Shown: one piece after another, positions 25,843-34,535 of the stretch
Layout: each line of letters begins with the position of its first letter
Position numbering within the stretch: position 1 is the stretch's first letter
Made by a program: the position numbers and the translations under genes
Assembly: GCF_003387475.1 (NCBI RefSeq)
Contig: NZ_QUNO01000007.1
Span: 248,001-312,000, forward strand
DNA: 64,000 bases
From: Kutzneria buriramensis
Lineage (GTDB): Bacteria > Actinomycetota > Actinomycetes > Mycobacteriales > Pseudonocardiaceae
Direction of reading: 5' to 3'
The notes under the pieces: generated by a model
Database searches by the model: none
Told to the model about the DNA's origin: nothing
The model's input: only the letters and a program-made list of their open reading frames with translations

Positions 25843-26185
25843 GGATCGGTCCCTTCCTGGTGGGCCCGGATCGCCGGTGTGATCGAACCGGAGTGTGGTG
25901 TTCTCGGGCTCCTCACGTGATTGCTGCCTGTCGCGAGCCATGGTGCGAGCGGCCGGCCATCGACGGCCAGTGGAAACTTCCGGCTCTTCGCGACGTCACC
26001 ATGCTGGCCAACCACGCGCTGCTCAAACTACGAGGCCGACGTCGTCCTGCTCGGCTCGGTGATCAGTGGTAGCGAACCCGCGACTGCCTTCCTGTGGCGA
26101 CGCCGAAACCGCTTGACACAGAGGGAAGCCATGAGTGTGTGCGGCGTCGGCTGTCCGGAAACCCACGCGGCGCCGAGCTGAGCCT
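25843..26185. other. Intergenic region without recognisable gene
   Basis: Between the small membrane protein (leftward) and the end of the oxidoreductase (leftward). No frame shows family motifs or a ribosome site with a plausible product. It presumably holds the promoter of the membrane protein close to 25850-25900. Confidence 0.4.
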
Positions 26186-27271
26186 CTAGGCCCTTGGCGT
26201 GAGGATGGTGCGGTCGAAGGGGCCGCCGTGTGTGGCTGCGTAGGTGACCGCGTCGTTGACGTGGTCGAGGTCGAATCGGGTGATGTGTTCGGGGGTGAGG
26301 TCCAGGGCACCCGTCGCGATGAGTCGGATCATGCCGACGTTCCCCGCGCGCGGGTACATCCATTGGCCTCGAACGGTCACCGAGTTGCGCATGATCCAGG
26401 GGTAGGGCAAGGCGAGATCCGCGCCGCCGAGCATGCCGACGCCACCCATCAGCACGACCCGCCCGTACTCGCGCACGGTCATGGCCGCCGCACGTGCCAC
26501 CGAGCTGGGCGCCTGGGGCGGCAGGAGATCAAGCACCATGTCGATCGGGCTGTCGGTGGCCGCCGCCATGGTCGCGCGGTCGGTGTCTTCGTCTCCGCTG
26601 AGCTCGACCGGGCTCACCCGTGCGCCGAATCGGTCGGCGAGCAGGTCGAGGACGGCCCGATTGCGGCCCGGCGCCACCACGTGCCCGGCGCCCATGGCAA
26701 GTGCGACGGCTACCGCGCTGCTGCCGAGATTGCCGGTCGCCCCGCTGATCAGCACCGTCTCACCGGCCGCGAGTTGGCCGGCCAACAGCCCTCCGTAGGC
26801 AATGGTGTGAACACCCAGCGCGGACCAGCGGGCGGGATCGGCTGCCGCCCCGGCGGGCAGGAGGTACACATTCTCGGTGGGAGCCCGCATGAGTTCGGCG
26901 AACGGTCCGTCATGCAGGTATCGGGCCAGCCTGGCACCGCCCTCGCCGCGGGAGCTCCAGCCCTGCAGCGTGATGTCCGGTGTCAGGGCGTCGTCGCGGG
27001 CACGGACCGTCGAGTCGCACCACACCAGGTTCCCCACCTTCAGCTTGGTCGCGTCCGGTCCCACGCTCACCACTCGGCCGATACCGCCGACACCCGGTAC
27101 GACCGGCGGCTCCAGCGGATAGCGCCGTTCACCGCTGAACACCTCGGCGGCGTACGGCGGCACACAGGTCGCCAGGACCTCGACCAGCACCTCACCGCTG
27201 CTGGCTTCCGGGTCGGGTACGTCGTGCACCACGAGGGGGGAGCCGAATGCCGTCAGTGTCGCTGCACGCAT
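26186..27271 (-). CDS. Medium-chain (MDR) zinc-independent alcohol dehydrogenase/quinone oxidoreductase
   Basis: 361 residues from the ATG at 27271. Motifs: PLEPPVVPGVGGIGRVVSVG in the GroES-like domain, the nucleotide loop LISGATGNLGSSAVAVALAM (in place of AxxGxVG) and VVLMGGVGMLGG. The catalytic-zinc cysteine/histidine set is not seen (C in ATCVPP only), so a quinone-oxidoreductase or enoyl-reductase-like activity with NADPH is likely. Divergent from a LysR regulator at 27365, its probable controller, across a 93-bp gap. Confidence 0.8.
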   Translation of the reverse strand: MRAATLTAFGSPLVVHDVPDPEASSGEVLVEVLATCVPPYAAEVFSGERRYPLEPPVVPGVGGIGRVVSVGPDATKLKVGNLVWCDSTVRARDDALTPDITLQGWSSRGEGGARLARYLHDGPFAELMRAPTENVYLLPAGAAADPARWSALGVHTIAYGGLLAGQLAAGETVLISGATGNLGSSAVAVALAMGAGHVVAPGRNRAVLDLLADRFGARVSPVELSGDEDTDRATMAAATDSPIDMVLDLLPPQAPSSVARAAAMTVREYGRVVLMGGVGMLGGADLALPYPWIMRNSVTVRGQWMYPRAGNVGMIRLIATGALDLTPEHITRFDLDHVNDAVTYAATHGGPFDRTILTPRA

Positions 27272-27364
27272 GGGAAAGCCTCTCTGTCTCGTCCTTCGCC
27301 ACGCTAGGCACGGCAGGGGCATGCGGGAAGCGATGATCTGGCATCTCTGGTATGCGTAGTCAGC

Positions 27365-28264
27365 ATGGACGTGTCGAGCGTGAGCCTCCGGGTGCTGTGT
27401 CAGATCGCCGAGTCGGGCAGTTTCACCGCGGCCGCCGCGCAGCTGGGCTACACGCAGTCTGCGGTCTCGCGCCAGGCGATCGCCCTCGAACGCAGCGTCG
27501 GAGCCACCCTGTTCGAGCGGCGTACCGACGGGGTGCGGCTCACGCCGCCCGGACTGACGCTGCTGCGGCATGCTCGAACGATCTTGGAGTCGGTCGACGC
27601 GGCCGAGCGCGACCTGACCGGTGAGGCTCCTCGTACGGAGCTGGTGCGGCTCGGCTTGGTTCTCAGCGCCGGACCGGTGATCCTGCCCGCCGCGCTCGCC
27701 CGACTCGCCAGGACAGCGCCACGGATCCGGGTCTCCACCCGCGAAGGCACCACGCCCAGCTTGGCTCGGGCGTTGCGCACCGGTTCGATCGACGTCGCCG
27801 TGCTCACCTCTCGCCCGCCGCACCGGCCACCAGACGGCGAGTCACCGCGCCTGCACATCACGCCCGTTCAGGACGTCGAGCTTCTCGTGGCGGCGTCGGC
27901 TACCGGCACGTTCGCGGGTCGCACGTCCGTGCACGTCGACGAACTGGTCGACGTGCCTTGGATCGCCAGCCCCTCAGCGAGCGCGGAGCCACTGCTCGGT
28001 GTCTGGCCGGGCCTGCCGGGGCGAGCGCGCATCGTCCACAGTGCACGGGACTGGCTGACGAAACTGCACCTGGTCGCCGGTGGTTTCGGCGTCACCACGA
28101 TTCCGGAAGGCTTGTCGCCGCTTGTCCCGCCCGGTGTGATTTCTCTGCGGGTCCAGGGCGCGCCACCCGAGATCCGCAGGGTCTGCGTGGCCCGGCTCCC
28201 CGGCACTGCCACGCCGGCGATCACGGCGGTCACCCAGGTGATCACCTCAACCGTGCAGCCGTGA
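27365..28264 (+). CDS. LysR-family transcriptional regulator
   Basis: 299 residues. The N-terminal winged helix is canonical: LRVLCQIAESGSFTAAAAQL, then YTQSAVSRQAIALERSVGATLFERR and LTPPGLTLLRHAR. The C-terminal half is the periplasmic-binding-like effector domain (VLTSRPPH ... LVAGGFGVTTIPEG). It is divergent from the MDR oxidoreductase at 26186-27271, the usual arrangement in which a LysR protein activates its neighbour and represses itself. The effector is unknown. Confidence 0.87.
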   Translation: MDVSSVSLRVLCQIAESGSFTAAAAQLGYTQSAVSRQAIALERSVGATLFERRTDGVRLTPPGLTLLRHARTILESVDAAERDLTGEAPRTELVRLGLVLSAGPVILPAALARLARTAPRIRVSTREGTTPSLARALRTGSIDVAVLTSRPPHRPPDGESPRLHITPVQDVELLVAASATGTFAGRTSVHVDELVDVPWIASPSASAEPLLGVWPGLPGRARIVHSARDWLTKLHLVAGGFGVTTIPEGLSPLVPPGVISLRVQGAPPEIRRVCVARLPGTATPAITAVTQVITSTVQP

Positions 28265-28448
28265 CGACGACACGCCTGTAGGCACGCCCGGCGTCCGCCA
28301 TCGACGAGTCGGCTTGCTTGGTGCGGAGAAGCGGGCCTGGCCACTCGCGGTCAATGGCGTTCATTGGTCATGACCCGTTCTACTCTTCGCGTAAGGGATT
28401 CACGCACACTGTGCGGACTTGCCTGCACCCTGCCTGCGGGAGGTTCTC

Positions 28449-30638
28449 ATGCGCGCGTATCTGCCTTTGGCGGCCGCACTACTTGTCGCCGCGATGTCGA
28501 CCGCGCCGCCAGACATGGCGGCCACTGTGCCGGGAGCGGACGCCGGTTCGGTGTCGGTGACCCTGGTGACCGGCGACCGGATTGTCGGGTCGGCCGGCGG
28601 CGGCCCGGTCGCCACGATTCCCTCCGAGGGCGACGGCGGACCGATGCTGTCGTTCACCGACCCCACCGGTGACCGCTACGTGGTGCCCTCCGTGGCGGCA
28701 CCGTATGCGGGACGTCAGTTGGACCTGTCGTTGTTCGACGTGTCGGCGCTGGCTCGCGCGCGGACCCGGGACGGGATTCCGGTGGAGCTGTCATTCGCCA
28801 CCGGAGCCACGCCGGTGGCGCCGCCGGGAGTCACGCTCACCGCCGCATCGGGCGGCGTGGCGCGCGGGTACGTGAACGTCGCGTCGACGTCGCGGTTCGC
28901 CGCGATGCTGCGTGAGCGGATCGGCGCCGACATCGCCGCCGGTCGGGAGCCGGGCACTGGCCCGTTGCCCGGCGGGTTGGTCCGGATGGCGCTGGCCGCA
29001 CCGACCACCCCAGGTCCCGCCACACCGGCGTATCCCATGCGCGTCGTCCAGCTGACCACAGTCGGCCTGAGCGGGCAGCTGGCGAACAGCTTCGTCACAC
29101 TGTTCAATGTGGACTCCGCTCGTCGCCTGCCTGGGAAGGCCTTGTTCACCCACGGCGAGATCCAGCGGCTGGCGGTGCCGGAAGGACATTACGTCGCGCT
29201 CAGCTTCTTCTACGATTTCGACCAGCACGGCAGGCTCGTGGCGGGACGATGGGTCACTCCCGGTTTTACCGTCTCGGACTCCGGCGCGGTCACCACGATC
29301 GGAATCGATGAGCGCAGCGCGTCGTCCCGGATCTCGGTGGCCACGCCCCAGCAGGCCGCCGAAGACGGTATGACCGTCACGTTCATCCCGCAGGACGCGG
29401 CCGGCCAAACCGGTTTGGTCGTCACCGCCGGCGGTGCTGCCTCCCACGGCGCCGACTTCTATGTGACACCCACATCCGCTGCCGCGGTGGGAAACCTGCG
29501 TTTCCTCGTCTCCTGGGGCGGCCAGTCCGCGACTGCGCGCTATGACGTGGCATTCGGTTCGAACAACGTGCCTGCCGTGAACGCCTACACCGTGGACCCC
29601 AACGAACTGGCCGTTGTGCGACAGCGTTTCTTCGCCGACCCCACCGACACACCGAGGGCAGCGTTCCTCAAGGCTCCGCTGGACCCGGTGACCGGTCGGA
29701 TAGGGGGACTGGTGTACGGCAATCCGGGCGGCGTCCCGGCACCCGGCGAGGTGACCGAGTACGTCGGCACCGCCGACGGGGGGCAGTGGCTGCAGATGAC
29801 GCAGATGCCCGGCAACGTGCTGTACTCGGCGGACGACCGCACCTTCACCGCCGGGCACCACTACTCGATCGACTGGGGCCACGGTCCGCAGACCGCCGAG
29901 TTCGGGCAGCACTCCGGACCGCACCAGTGGTGGAACAGCATCCAATACCCGCACTGCCTCGCGTGCAGCGATGGTGGCACGCTGTCCCTGTTCTTCGCCG
30001 ACGACGCGGCCGACAGCGATCCCACCCATCAGGGAACTGTCCTGGACGCCACCACCCGGATCACGCTTTACCGTGACGGCACTCAGGTGGTCGACGGCCA
30101 GAACGCCGTTGGCACCGTGGTGACAAGTGCGCCGGGCGCCTATCGCGCGGTGTTCGATGTGGACCGCGGCACGCAGCCCACGGGCAGCCACTCCTCCCAC
30201 ACGCACACCGAGCTGACCTTCCGCGACCTGCCGGGCAGCGCGCTGCCCGCCGGCAACACCTGCTTCGGAGAATCGGCGGCCACTGCGTGCCACATCCTGC
30301 CGGTGCTCACACTGAACTACCAGTTGGCCACCGACCAGACCGGCACCAGCACCGCGCCCCGGCAACTGATGCGGCTCGACGTCGCCCATCTGAGCTATGA
30401 CGGTGCCGGTTCACACGACCCGATCACCTCGGTGACGGTGGCCGTGTCCTTCGACGGCACCACCTGGCAGCCCGCGACGGTGCACCGCGACAACGGGCAG
30501 TACCTCGTGGCGTGGCCCAATCCCACCTCGGCGCAGGGCACCAGCCCGGCATTGCGAGTAACCGCCGCCGACGCCGCCGGCGGATCGATCACCCAGACCG
30601 TCACCAACGCCTACACCATCGCCGCGGCCAGCCACTGA
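28449..30638 (+). CDS. Secreted subtilase-like protein lacking the S8 catalytic domain
   Basis: 729 residues from ATG 28449 (GGGAGG upstream). A signal peptide (MRAYLPLAAALLVAAMSTAP) is followed by VSVTLVTGDRIVG and then YVVPSVAAPYAGRQLDLSLF. This prodomain pattern begins many large actinobacterial subtilisin-like (S8) proteases. However, the D-H-S catalytic domain that should follow (GTGVxVAVLDTG, HGTHV, GTSMA) is absent; the sequence passes straight to the beta-rich domains that normally lie after it (RVVQLTTVGLSGQLANSFVT ...). A catalytic frame is nowhere in the insert, and the ORF is unbroken. It may be a binding, chaperone or substrate-capture protein. It precedes an S53 peptidase by 13 bp, so the two are co-transcribed. 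Confidence 0.65.
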   Translation: MRAYLPLAAALLVAAMSTAPPDMAATVPGADAGSVSVTLVTGDRIVGSAGGGPVATIPSEGDGGPMLSFTDPTGDRYVVPSVAAPYAGRQLDLSLFDVSALARARTRDGIPVELSFATGATPVAPPGVTLTAASGGVARGYVNVASTSRFAAMLRERIGADIAAGREPGTGPLPGGLVRMALAAPTTPGPATPAYPMRVVQLTTVGLSGQLANSFVTLFNVDSARRLPGKALFTHGEIQRLAVPEGHYVALSFFYDFDQHGRLVAGRWVTPGFTVSDSGAVTTIGIDERSASSRISVATPQQAAEDGMTVTFIPQDAAGQTGLVVTAGGAASHGADFYVTPTSAAAVGNLRFLVSWGGQSATARYDVAFGSNNVPAVNAYTVDPNELAVVRQRFFADPTDTPRAAFLKAPLDPVTGRIGGLVYGNPGGVPAPGEVTEYVGTADGGQWLQMTQMPGNVLYSADDRTFTAGHHYSIDWGHGPQTAEFGQHSGPHQWWNSIQYPHCLACSDGGTLSLFFADDAADSDPTHQGTVLDATTRITLYRDGTQVVDGQNAVGTVVTSAPGAYRAVFDVDRGTQPTGSHSSHTHTELTFRDLPGSALPAGNTCFGESAATACHILPVLTLNYQLATDQTGTSTAPRQLMRLDVAHLSYDGAGSHDPITSVTVAVSFDGTTWQPATVHRDNGQYLVAWPNPTSAQGTSPALRVTAADAAGGSITQTVTNAYTIAAASH

Positions 30639-30651
30639 TCAAGGAGCTCCG

Positions 30652-31860
30652 ATGCGACTCTTCGTCATGCTCGCCACGATCACGGCCGCGGCGCTGACCG
30701 TCCAGGCACCGGTCGCCATCTGCCTTCCACGCACCGCGACCGTTCGCGACGCCTGCGGAACGGCACGGCCTGGACACGCCCGGTGTTTCGCCAAAATCCG
30801 TACCGACGTCCACGGTGGTCACATGCCTGCTGCCGCGTCACCGGCCGGCTATGCTCCGGCCGATCTGCGTTCGGCGTACAACCTGCCGGCCACCGGCGGG
30901 CGCGGACAGACCGTGGCCGTCGTGGACGCCTACGACGATCCCGATGCCGAATCCGATCTGGCCACTTACCGGACCACCTACGGCTTGCCGGCCTGCACCA
31001 CCGCCAACGGCTGCTTCCGCAAGGTCAACGGCAGCGGCGCCGCCAGCCCGCTCCCTTCGGCCGATGAGGGTTGGGGCCTGGAGATTTCCCTTGATCTGGA
31101 CATGGTGTCGGCCGCCTGCCCGAACTGCCGCATCCTGTTGGTCGAGGCCACCAGCGCGGCCATCGAGGACCTGGCCGCCGCCGAGGTCACCGCCACGGGG
31201 TTGGGAGCCAACGAGATCTCCAACAGCTATGGCATCCCGGAGAACCCGGCGATGCTGCCGTATCAGGACGCCTACCGCCATCCGGGCGTGGCGATCGTCG
31301 CCGCCGCAGGCGATTCCGGCTACGGAATCCCGGAATTCCCGGCAGTGCTGCCAAGTGTGATCGCGGTCGGCGGCACCCGTCTGACCCGCGAGCCCGCAGC
31401 CGCACGCGGCTGGGCCGAAACCGCCTGGGGCGAAGCGAGCGTCACCGGCGGAACGGGCAGCGGCTGCTCGGCGTGGATCGCCAAGCCCACCTGGCAGCAC
31501 GACCCGAACTGTCCGGGGCGGATGACCGCTGACGTCGCCGCCGACGCCGACCCCGGCACGGGACCCGCCGTCTACGACAGCTACGGGGCAGCCGGAGGGC
31601 CTGGCTGGACGATCGTCGGTGGCACCAGTGCGTCCTCCCCGTTCATCGCGGGTGTGATCGCGCTCGCCGGCAATCCCACCGCGTTCCCCGACGCCAGTTA
31701 CCTGTATGCCCGCACCACTGCACTCAACGACGTCACCAGCGGCACCAACGTCGCCGGCCCGTTCGGCATGGACTGCGGCGGTGACTACCAGTGCAACGCC
31801 GTGTCCGGCTACGACGGTCCCACCGGCGGCGGCACCCCCAACGGTCTGGCCGCCTTCTGA
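30652..31860 (+). CDS. Secreted S53-family (sedolisin-like) serine peptidase
   Basis: 402 residues with a signal peptide (MRLFVMLATITAAALTVQAP). The sedolisin catalytic elements are visible: the Glu/Asp helix EISLDLDMVSAACPNC, the oxyanion Asp region AAAGDSGYG and the nucleophile in VGGTSASSPF. The start of the mature enzyme is near AGYAPADLRSAYNLP, with only a short pro-region, as in the small actinobacterial S53 peptidases that are active at acidic pH. AAGGAG precedes ATG 30652. It shares an operon with the catalytic-domain-less subtilase-like gene and ends at a strong terminator (31872-31905). Confidence 0.85.
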   Translation: MRLFVMLATITAAALTVQAPVAICLPRTATVRDACGTARPGHARCFAKIRTDVHGGHMPAAASPAGYAPADLRSAYNLPATGGRGQTVAVVDAYDDPDAESDLATYRTTYGLPACTTANGCFRKVNGSGAASPLPSADEGWGLEISLDLDMVSAACPNCRILLVEATSAAIEDLAAAEVTATGLGANEISNSYGIPENPAMLPYQDAYRHPGVAIVAAAGDSGYGIPEFPAVLPSVIAVGGTRLTREPAAARGWAETAWGEASVTGGTGSGCSAWIAKPTWQHDPNCPGRMTADVAADADPGTGPAVYDSYGAAGGPGWTIVGGTSASSPFIAGVIALAGNPTAFPDASYLYARTTALNDVTSGTNVAGPFGMDCGGDYQCNAVSGYDGPTGGGTPNGLAAF

Positions 31861-31871
31861 CCAGCGCGTCA

Positions 31872-31905
31872 CGAGTTGCCCCACCCTCGTGGGTGGGGCA
31901 ACTCG
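31872..31905. terminator. Strong hairpin terminator after the S53 peptidase
   Basis: Perfect 15-bp stem CGAGTTGCCCCACCC (31872-31886) and its complement (31891-31905) around a TCGT loop, followed by CCGTTTTCC. It lies between convergent genes and can serve both strands. Confidence 0.85.
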
Positions 31906-31934
31906 CCGTTTTCCTGGGGATCACCAAGGACAGG

Positions 31935-32342
31935 TCAGATCGACACAGCCCGGTAGAAGACGACCGGTGATTCGAGATCAGCTTTGGACTCCCCGGTCGG
32001 CAGGACGCCGACTTCCGTCTCAGGGGAGCACGCCTTCGCTCCGAGGCGCATCGTGTACAGGACGACGATCTGGTTGGTGTTGTTCTGCGCCGACCGCGCC
32101 ACGAATCGTGGCAGCTCTGGCTGCTTCTCCTCCAGGGTCACGAGATGGCAACCGGGAAGGATCGGAGCAGGGACGACCTCCCGCCGCCCGGCGAAGTCGG
32201 GCTCCGAGTACAGATACAGGCCCGGCTCCTGCTGGGCCGACGCCGCGGGCTGCTGGCTGTGCGGCGCGGCGATGGCGGGCCCGGCGGTCAAGCCGACGAT
32301 GGCCATCGCCGCGGCCGCTGTCACGATAATACGCTTTATCAT
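31935..32342 (-). CDS. Small secreted protein, possible beta/gamma-crystallin or I36 inhibitor-like fold
   Basis: 135 residues from the ATG at 32342 (AAGGA upstream). A signal peptide (MIKRIIVTAAAAMAIVGLTA) with AxA cleavage before APHSQQPAAS is clear. The mature part has the phrase GLYLYSEPDFAGRREVVPAP and a Greek-key-like alternation with two cysteines (GCHLV, KACS). That resembles small crystallin-like secreted proteins including the I36 metalloprotease inhibitors, but I cannot confirm membership. It is convergent with the secreted S53 peptidase, so an inhibitor role is conceivable. Confidence 0.6.
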   Translation of the reverse strand: MIKRIIVTAAAAMAIVGLTAGPAIAAPHSQQPAASAQQEPGLYLYSEPDFAGRREVVPAPILPGCHLVTLEEKQPELPRFVARSAQNNTNQIVVLYTMRLGAKACSPETEVGVLPTGESKADLESPVVFYRAVSI

Positions 32343-33562
32343 CAATTCATTCCTTCGTGCTAACATAAATGGTTGGCGTGTTCATCCAAGCCTTCCGCGC
32401 GTGTCGGGGGGTCCCGGTGACAACAGCGGAAGAACCACCGAGCTTCCGGTCGCCGGCTTCACGACAGTCGGTCCCTTGCGTGACCTCGGTATAGCCAATG
32501 AACTGCATATACGCCGATTGAACCAACTCAAACCTTAATTGATCAGGTAGTTGACGGAGCTTGATCGTCCGCAGTGGCGCAAGGGGTGGTCCCCGGGGGA
32601 CGAAAACCGCGACCAGTGAATGAACACGATTAGGGTCAGCGGAATGGATATTCGATTTTCGTCACTCATGGTGGTCTAGTGCCAGCATCCGCCTGCAAAC
32701 TCTTCCTCGGCAAGAGGCCACTCAACTGGCTCCGAGCCCGCCGCCCGGGTAGTGCATTACCTGGATGGGTGTCGACTGACGTGAGACCCGGCATCGAGCG
32801 ACGACCTCGGTGGCTGGAATCCCGGCCAGTACTTCCATTGTTGACGCAAACGGTGACGAGAGTTCTGTCCCTTGCGCGGGGCCGGGTGAATAGCCCCCTT
32901 GTGTCAGGCGCTTGCCGCGCCCGCGCCTGAAAGATCGTAGGTGCCGAGAACTACGTCCGTGCAGGCCGGCAAGCGTCGGTGGTGTCGAGCGCCCAAGGCC
33001 CGCGACCCCCTGGGCCGTCGTTCGTGGCCGGTGCACGCCACGAAGCCATGAACTGCCGGTGTCCCCGCGGTGGAGAGCGGCTTCGAGCGCCCGTGGGGGA
33101 ATCCTGCTCGCCGCGGTATCCACCGCCGGAATCCGACGCGACGACCTGGGTCACCCGCCCGGCACGGCCCGGCCTGGTTGCAGCAAAAATCCCGGACCTT
33201 GACAAAGGAGCCGGCAAGGTCGTCGCCAGTGCACTGGAGGATTGTGATCGACACGCGGGGATGGATCGTGGTCCAGTCGAGCACACGTGGCAGGTCGATC
33301 ATCCAGGCACCTCGTTGCTCGGCACCGCGACGACGGCATCGTCGTTCGCGGCTCAGCGCCGAGTTGGCATGGAACGCGCCATGTCGTCGGTCGCGGCCGA
33401 CGACCACAGGTGGCCGACGCCGTGCGTCCACCGGACCGCGGGCGACGGCGTGAGGGTCCTGCGAGGGATCAGGCGCGGGTCAGGGGAAACCCCTGATGGC
33501 AGCGAGCCCGGCCGCGGGCACGCTGGAGGTGTCAGAGGGACATCCGCAGTTCGAGGAGAGTC
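32343..33562. other. 1.2-kb region of decayed sequence
   Basis: Apart from the transposase piece at 32722-32838, I can support no gene. The stretch 32360-32700 is less G+C-rich than the surroundings, which is typical of old insertions. Frames in 32900-33550 have many Arg/Pro-rich translations and no recognisable motifs. Confidence 0.4.
32722..32838 (-). pseudogene. IS481-type transposase, N-terminal helix-turn-helix remnant
   Basis: The 38-residue frame starts MEVLAGIPATEVVARCRVSR and continues to HYPGGGLGAS. It matches the N-terminal HTH of IS481/IS3-like transposases (VLAGxPVTEVAxRxGVSRQSVxxWxRRYxxGGL) but is truncated and scrambled after SRQS. No DDE domain follows here; a C-terminal piece of a similar transposase is found at 39743-39999. 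Confidence 0.5.
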
Positions 33563-33853
33563 ATGAGCGAATCCAAGCCCGAGTACACCCGTACCGCCGT
33601 CGACTCGGTGGTCGACGCCGTTCGCGGGCTGGTCAGCGAGGGCATCAACCGTCGCGTGGTCGTGCGTGACAGCAAGGACGACGTGGTGCTGGAGGTGCCG
33701 GTGGCTTTCGGGCTGGTCGCGGCGCTGGCCGCTCCGGTGGCCACTGCGGTCGGTGCCGGTGTCGCGTTGGTCGGCAAGTGCGACATCAAGCTCGAGGACC
33801 GCCGGCAGCCCGCTAGCCAGCCTGCGACGACGGTCGACGCCGAGCAGGTGTAG
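33563..33853 (+). CDS. DUF4342-type small membrane-associated protein
   Basis: 96 residues from ATG 33563 with GAGGAGAG upstream. The core VRGLVSEGINRRVVVRDSKD leads into VVLEVPVAFGLVAALAAPVATAVGAGVALV, one hydrophobic segment. This is the pattern of DUF4342 proteins (an amphipathic part followed by a membrane helix), whose role is not established. It stands alone, flanked by decayed sequence on both sides. Confidence 0.7.
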   Translation: MSESKPEYTRTAVDSVVDAVRGLVSEGINRRVVVRDSKDDVVLEVPVAFGLVAALAAPVATAVGAGVALVGKCDIKLEDRRQPASQPATTVDAEQV

Positions 33854-34013
33854 TAGCAGAGGGGGTTTGTCCAGCCACTGGCGCAGGGGGCCTCGCTGGA
33901 CCTGTGAGCAGCTTCTCCGGCCGCTCCCGTGGTTGACCTCGGGAGCGGCCGGCCAAAGTCGGCCACGTGATCGCGGGCGGAGGGACCCGATGGTCCGGTC
34001 GGGCAGAGCCTGG

Positions 34014-34150
34014 CTAGGCCGGTGGGCCGTCGAGTTGTCGCTGCACCAGGTCAGCGTCCTCTTCGCGACCCTGCTGTCGGTATGGCTCAAGTGCTTCCCG
34101 CCACGCCGTGTGCGCCTGCTCGTGCTGGCCGAGCGCGGTGTGTGGGGGGG
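34014..34150 (-). pseudogene. AfsR-like regulator, C-terminal TPR remnant
   Basis: The frame reads HTALGQHEQAHTAWREALEP and then DADLVQRQLDGPPA before the stop at 34014. It is closely similar to the end of the regulator at 4026 (HTVLGHHDRARTAWREALEL ... DRVRQQLDSG). Nothing upstream continues the repeats, so it is a 3' stub of a lost paralogue. Confidence 0.6.
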
Positions 34151-34254
34151 TGCCCGAGGCCCTCGAGGGCGTCTGCGGAAGAGATGCTGCCCTACAGGGT
34201 GAGGGCGTGCTGGTGGTGGAAGATGGCACCGAGCTGGTCACGCTCGGGCCACCC

Positions 34255-34350
34255 CGTGCTCGGGCTGCTGGTCAAGCACGTCACCGGACACTCGCTCGCC
34301 TCGGAGTCGACCCGGCGCGTGTTCACGCCGCTCGGTCTGCGCGGCACACC
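34255..34350 (+). pseudogene. Beta-lactamase-family serine hydrolase remnant
   Basis: A frame reads LGLLVKHVTGHSLASESTRR and then VFTPLGLRGT. This corresponds to the IIExVTGxSLAxxLRxxIFxPLGLxxT segment of class C-like serine hydrolases/esterases. The SxxK and YxN motifs are missing. It is directly joined to a transposase tail. Confidence 0.45.
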
Positions 34351-34457
34351 TGTTCAACCGGCTGCTCGGGCAGATCTACTTCTGTCTCCAGACCGGCCAG
34401 CCCTTCGATGAGGAGAGGGCCTTCCCGGACTTCGCCGACCAGCCGACCGCTGCTTGA
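34351..34457 (+). pseudogene. Transposase C-terminal tail remnant
   Basis: The frame LFNRLLGQIYFCLQTGQPFD, ending AFPDFADQPTAA at TGA 34455-34457, resembles the last residues of IS110-type transposases (L-x-NRLLGxLxxCLxTxxxYDExxAF). Family assignment is tentative; no inverted repeats were seen. Confidence 0.4.
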
Positions 34458-34535
34458 CGGCTACGCCTGATCGGAGGTCTGCGCGTCGATCGAGTGCAGG
34501 CGTCTTTGCGGGGTCTCGCGGCCGATGTCGTGGTC

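Noticed and set aside
32904-33431. 175-residue minus-strand frame in the decayed region
   Set aside because: No ribosome site, no recognisable domain, and unusual composition.
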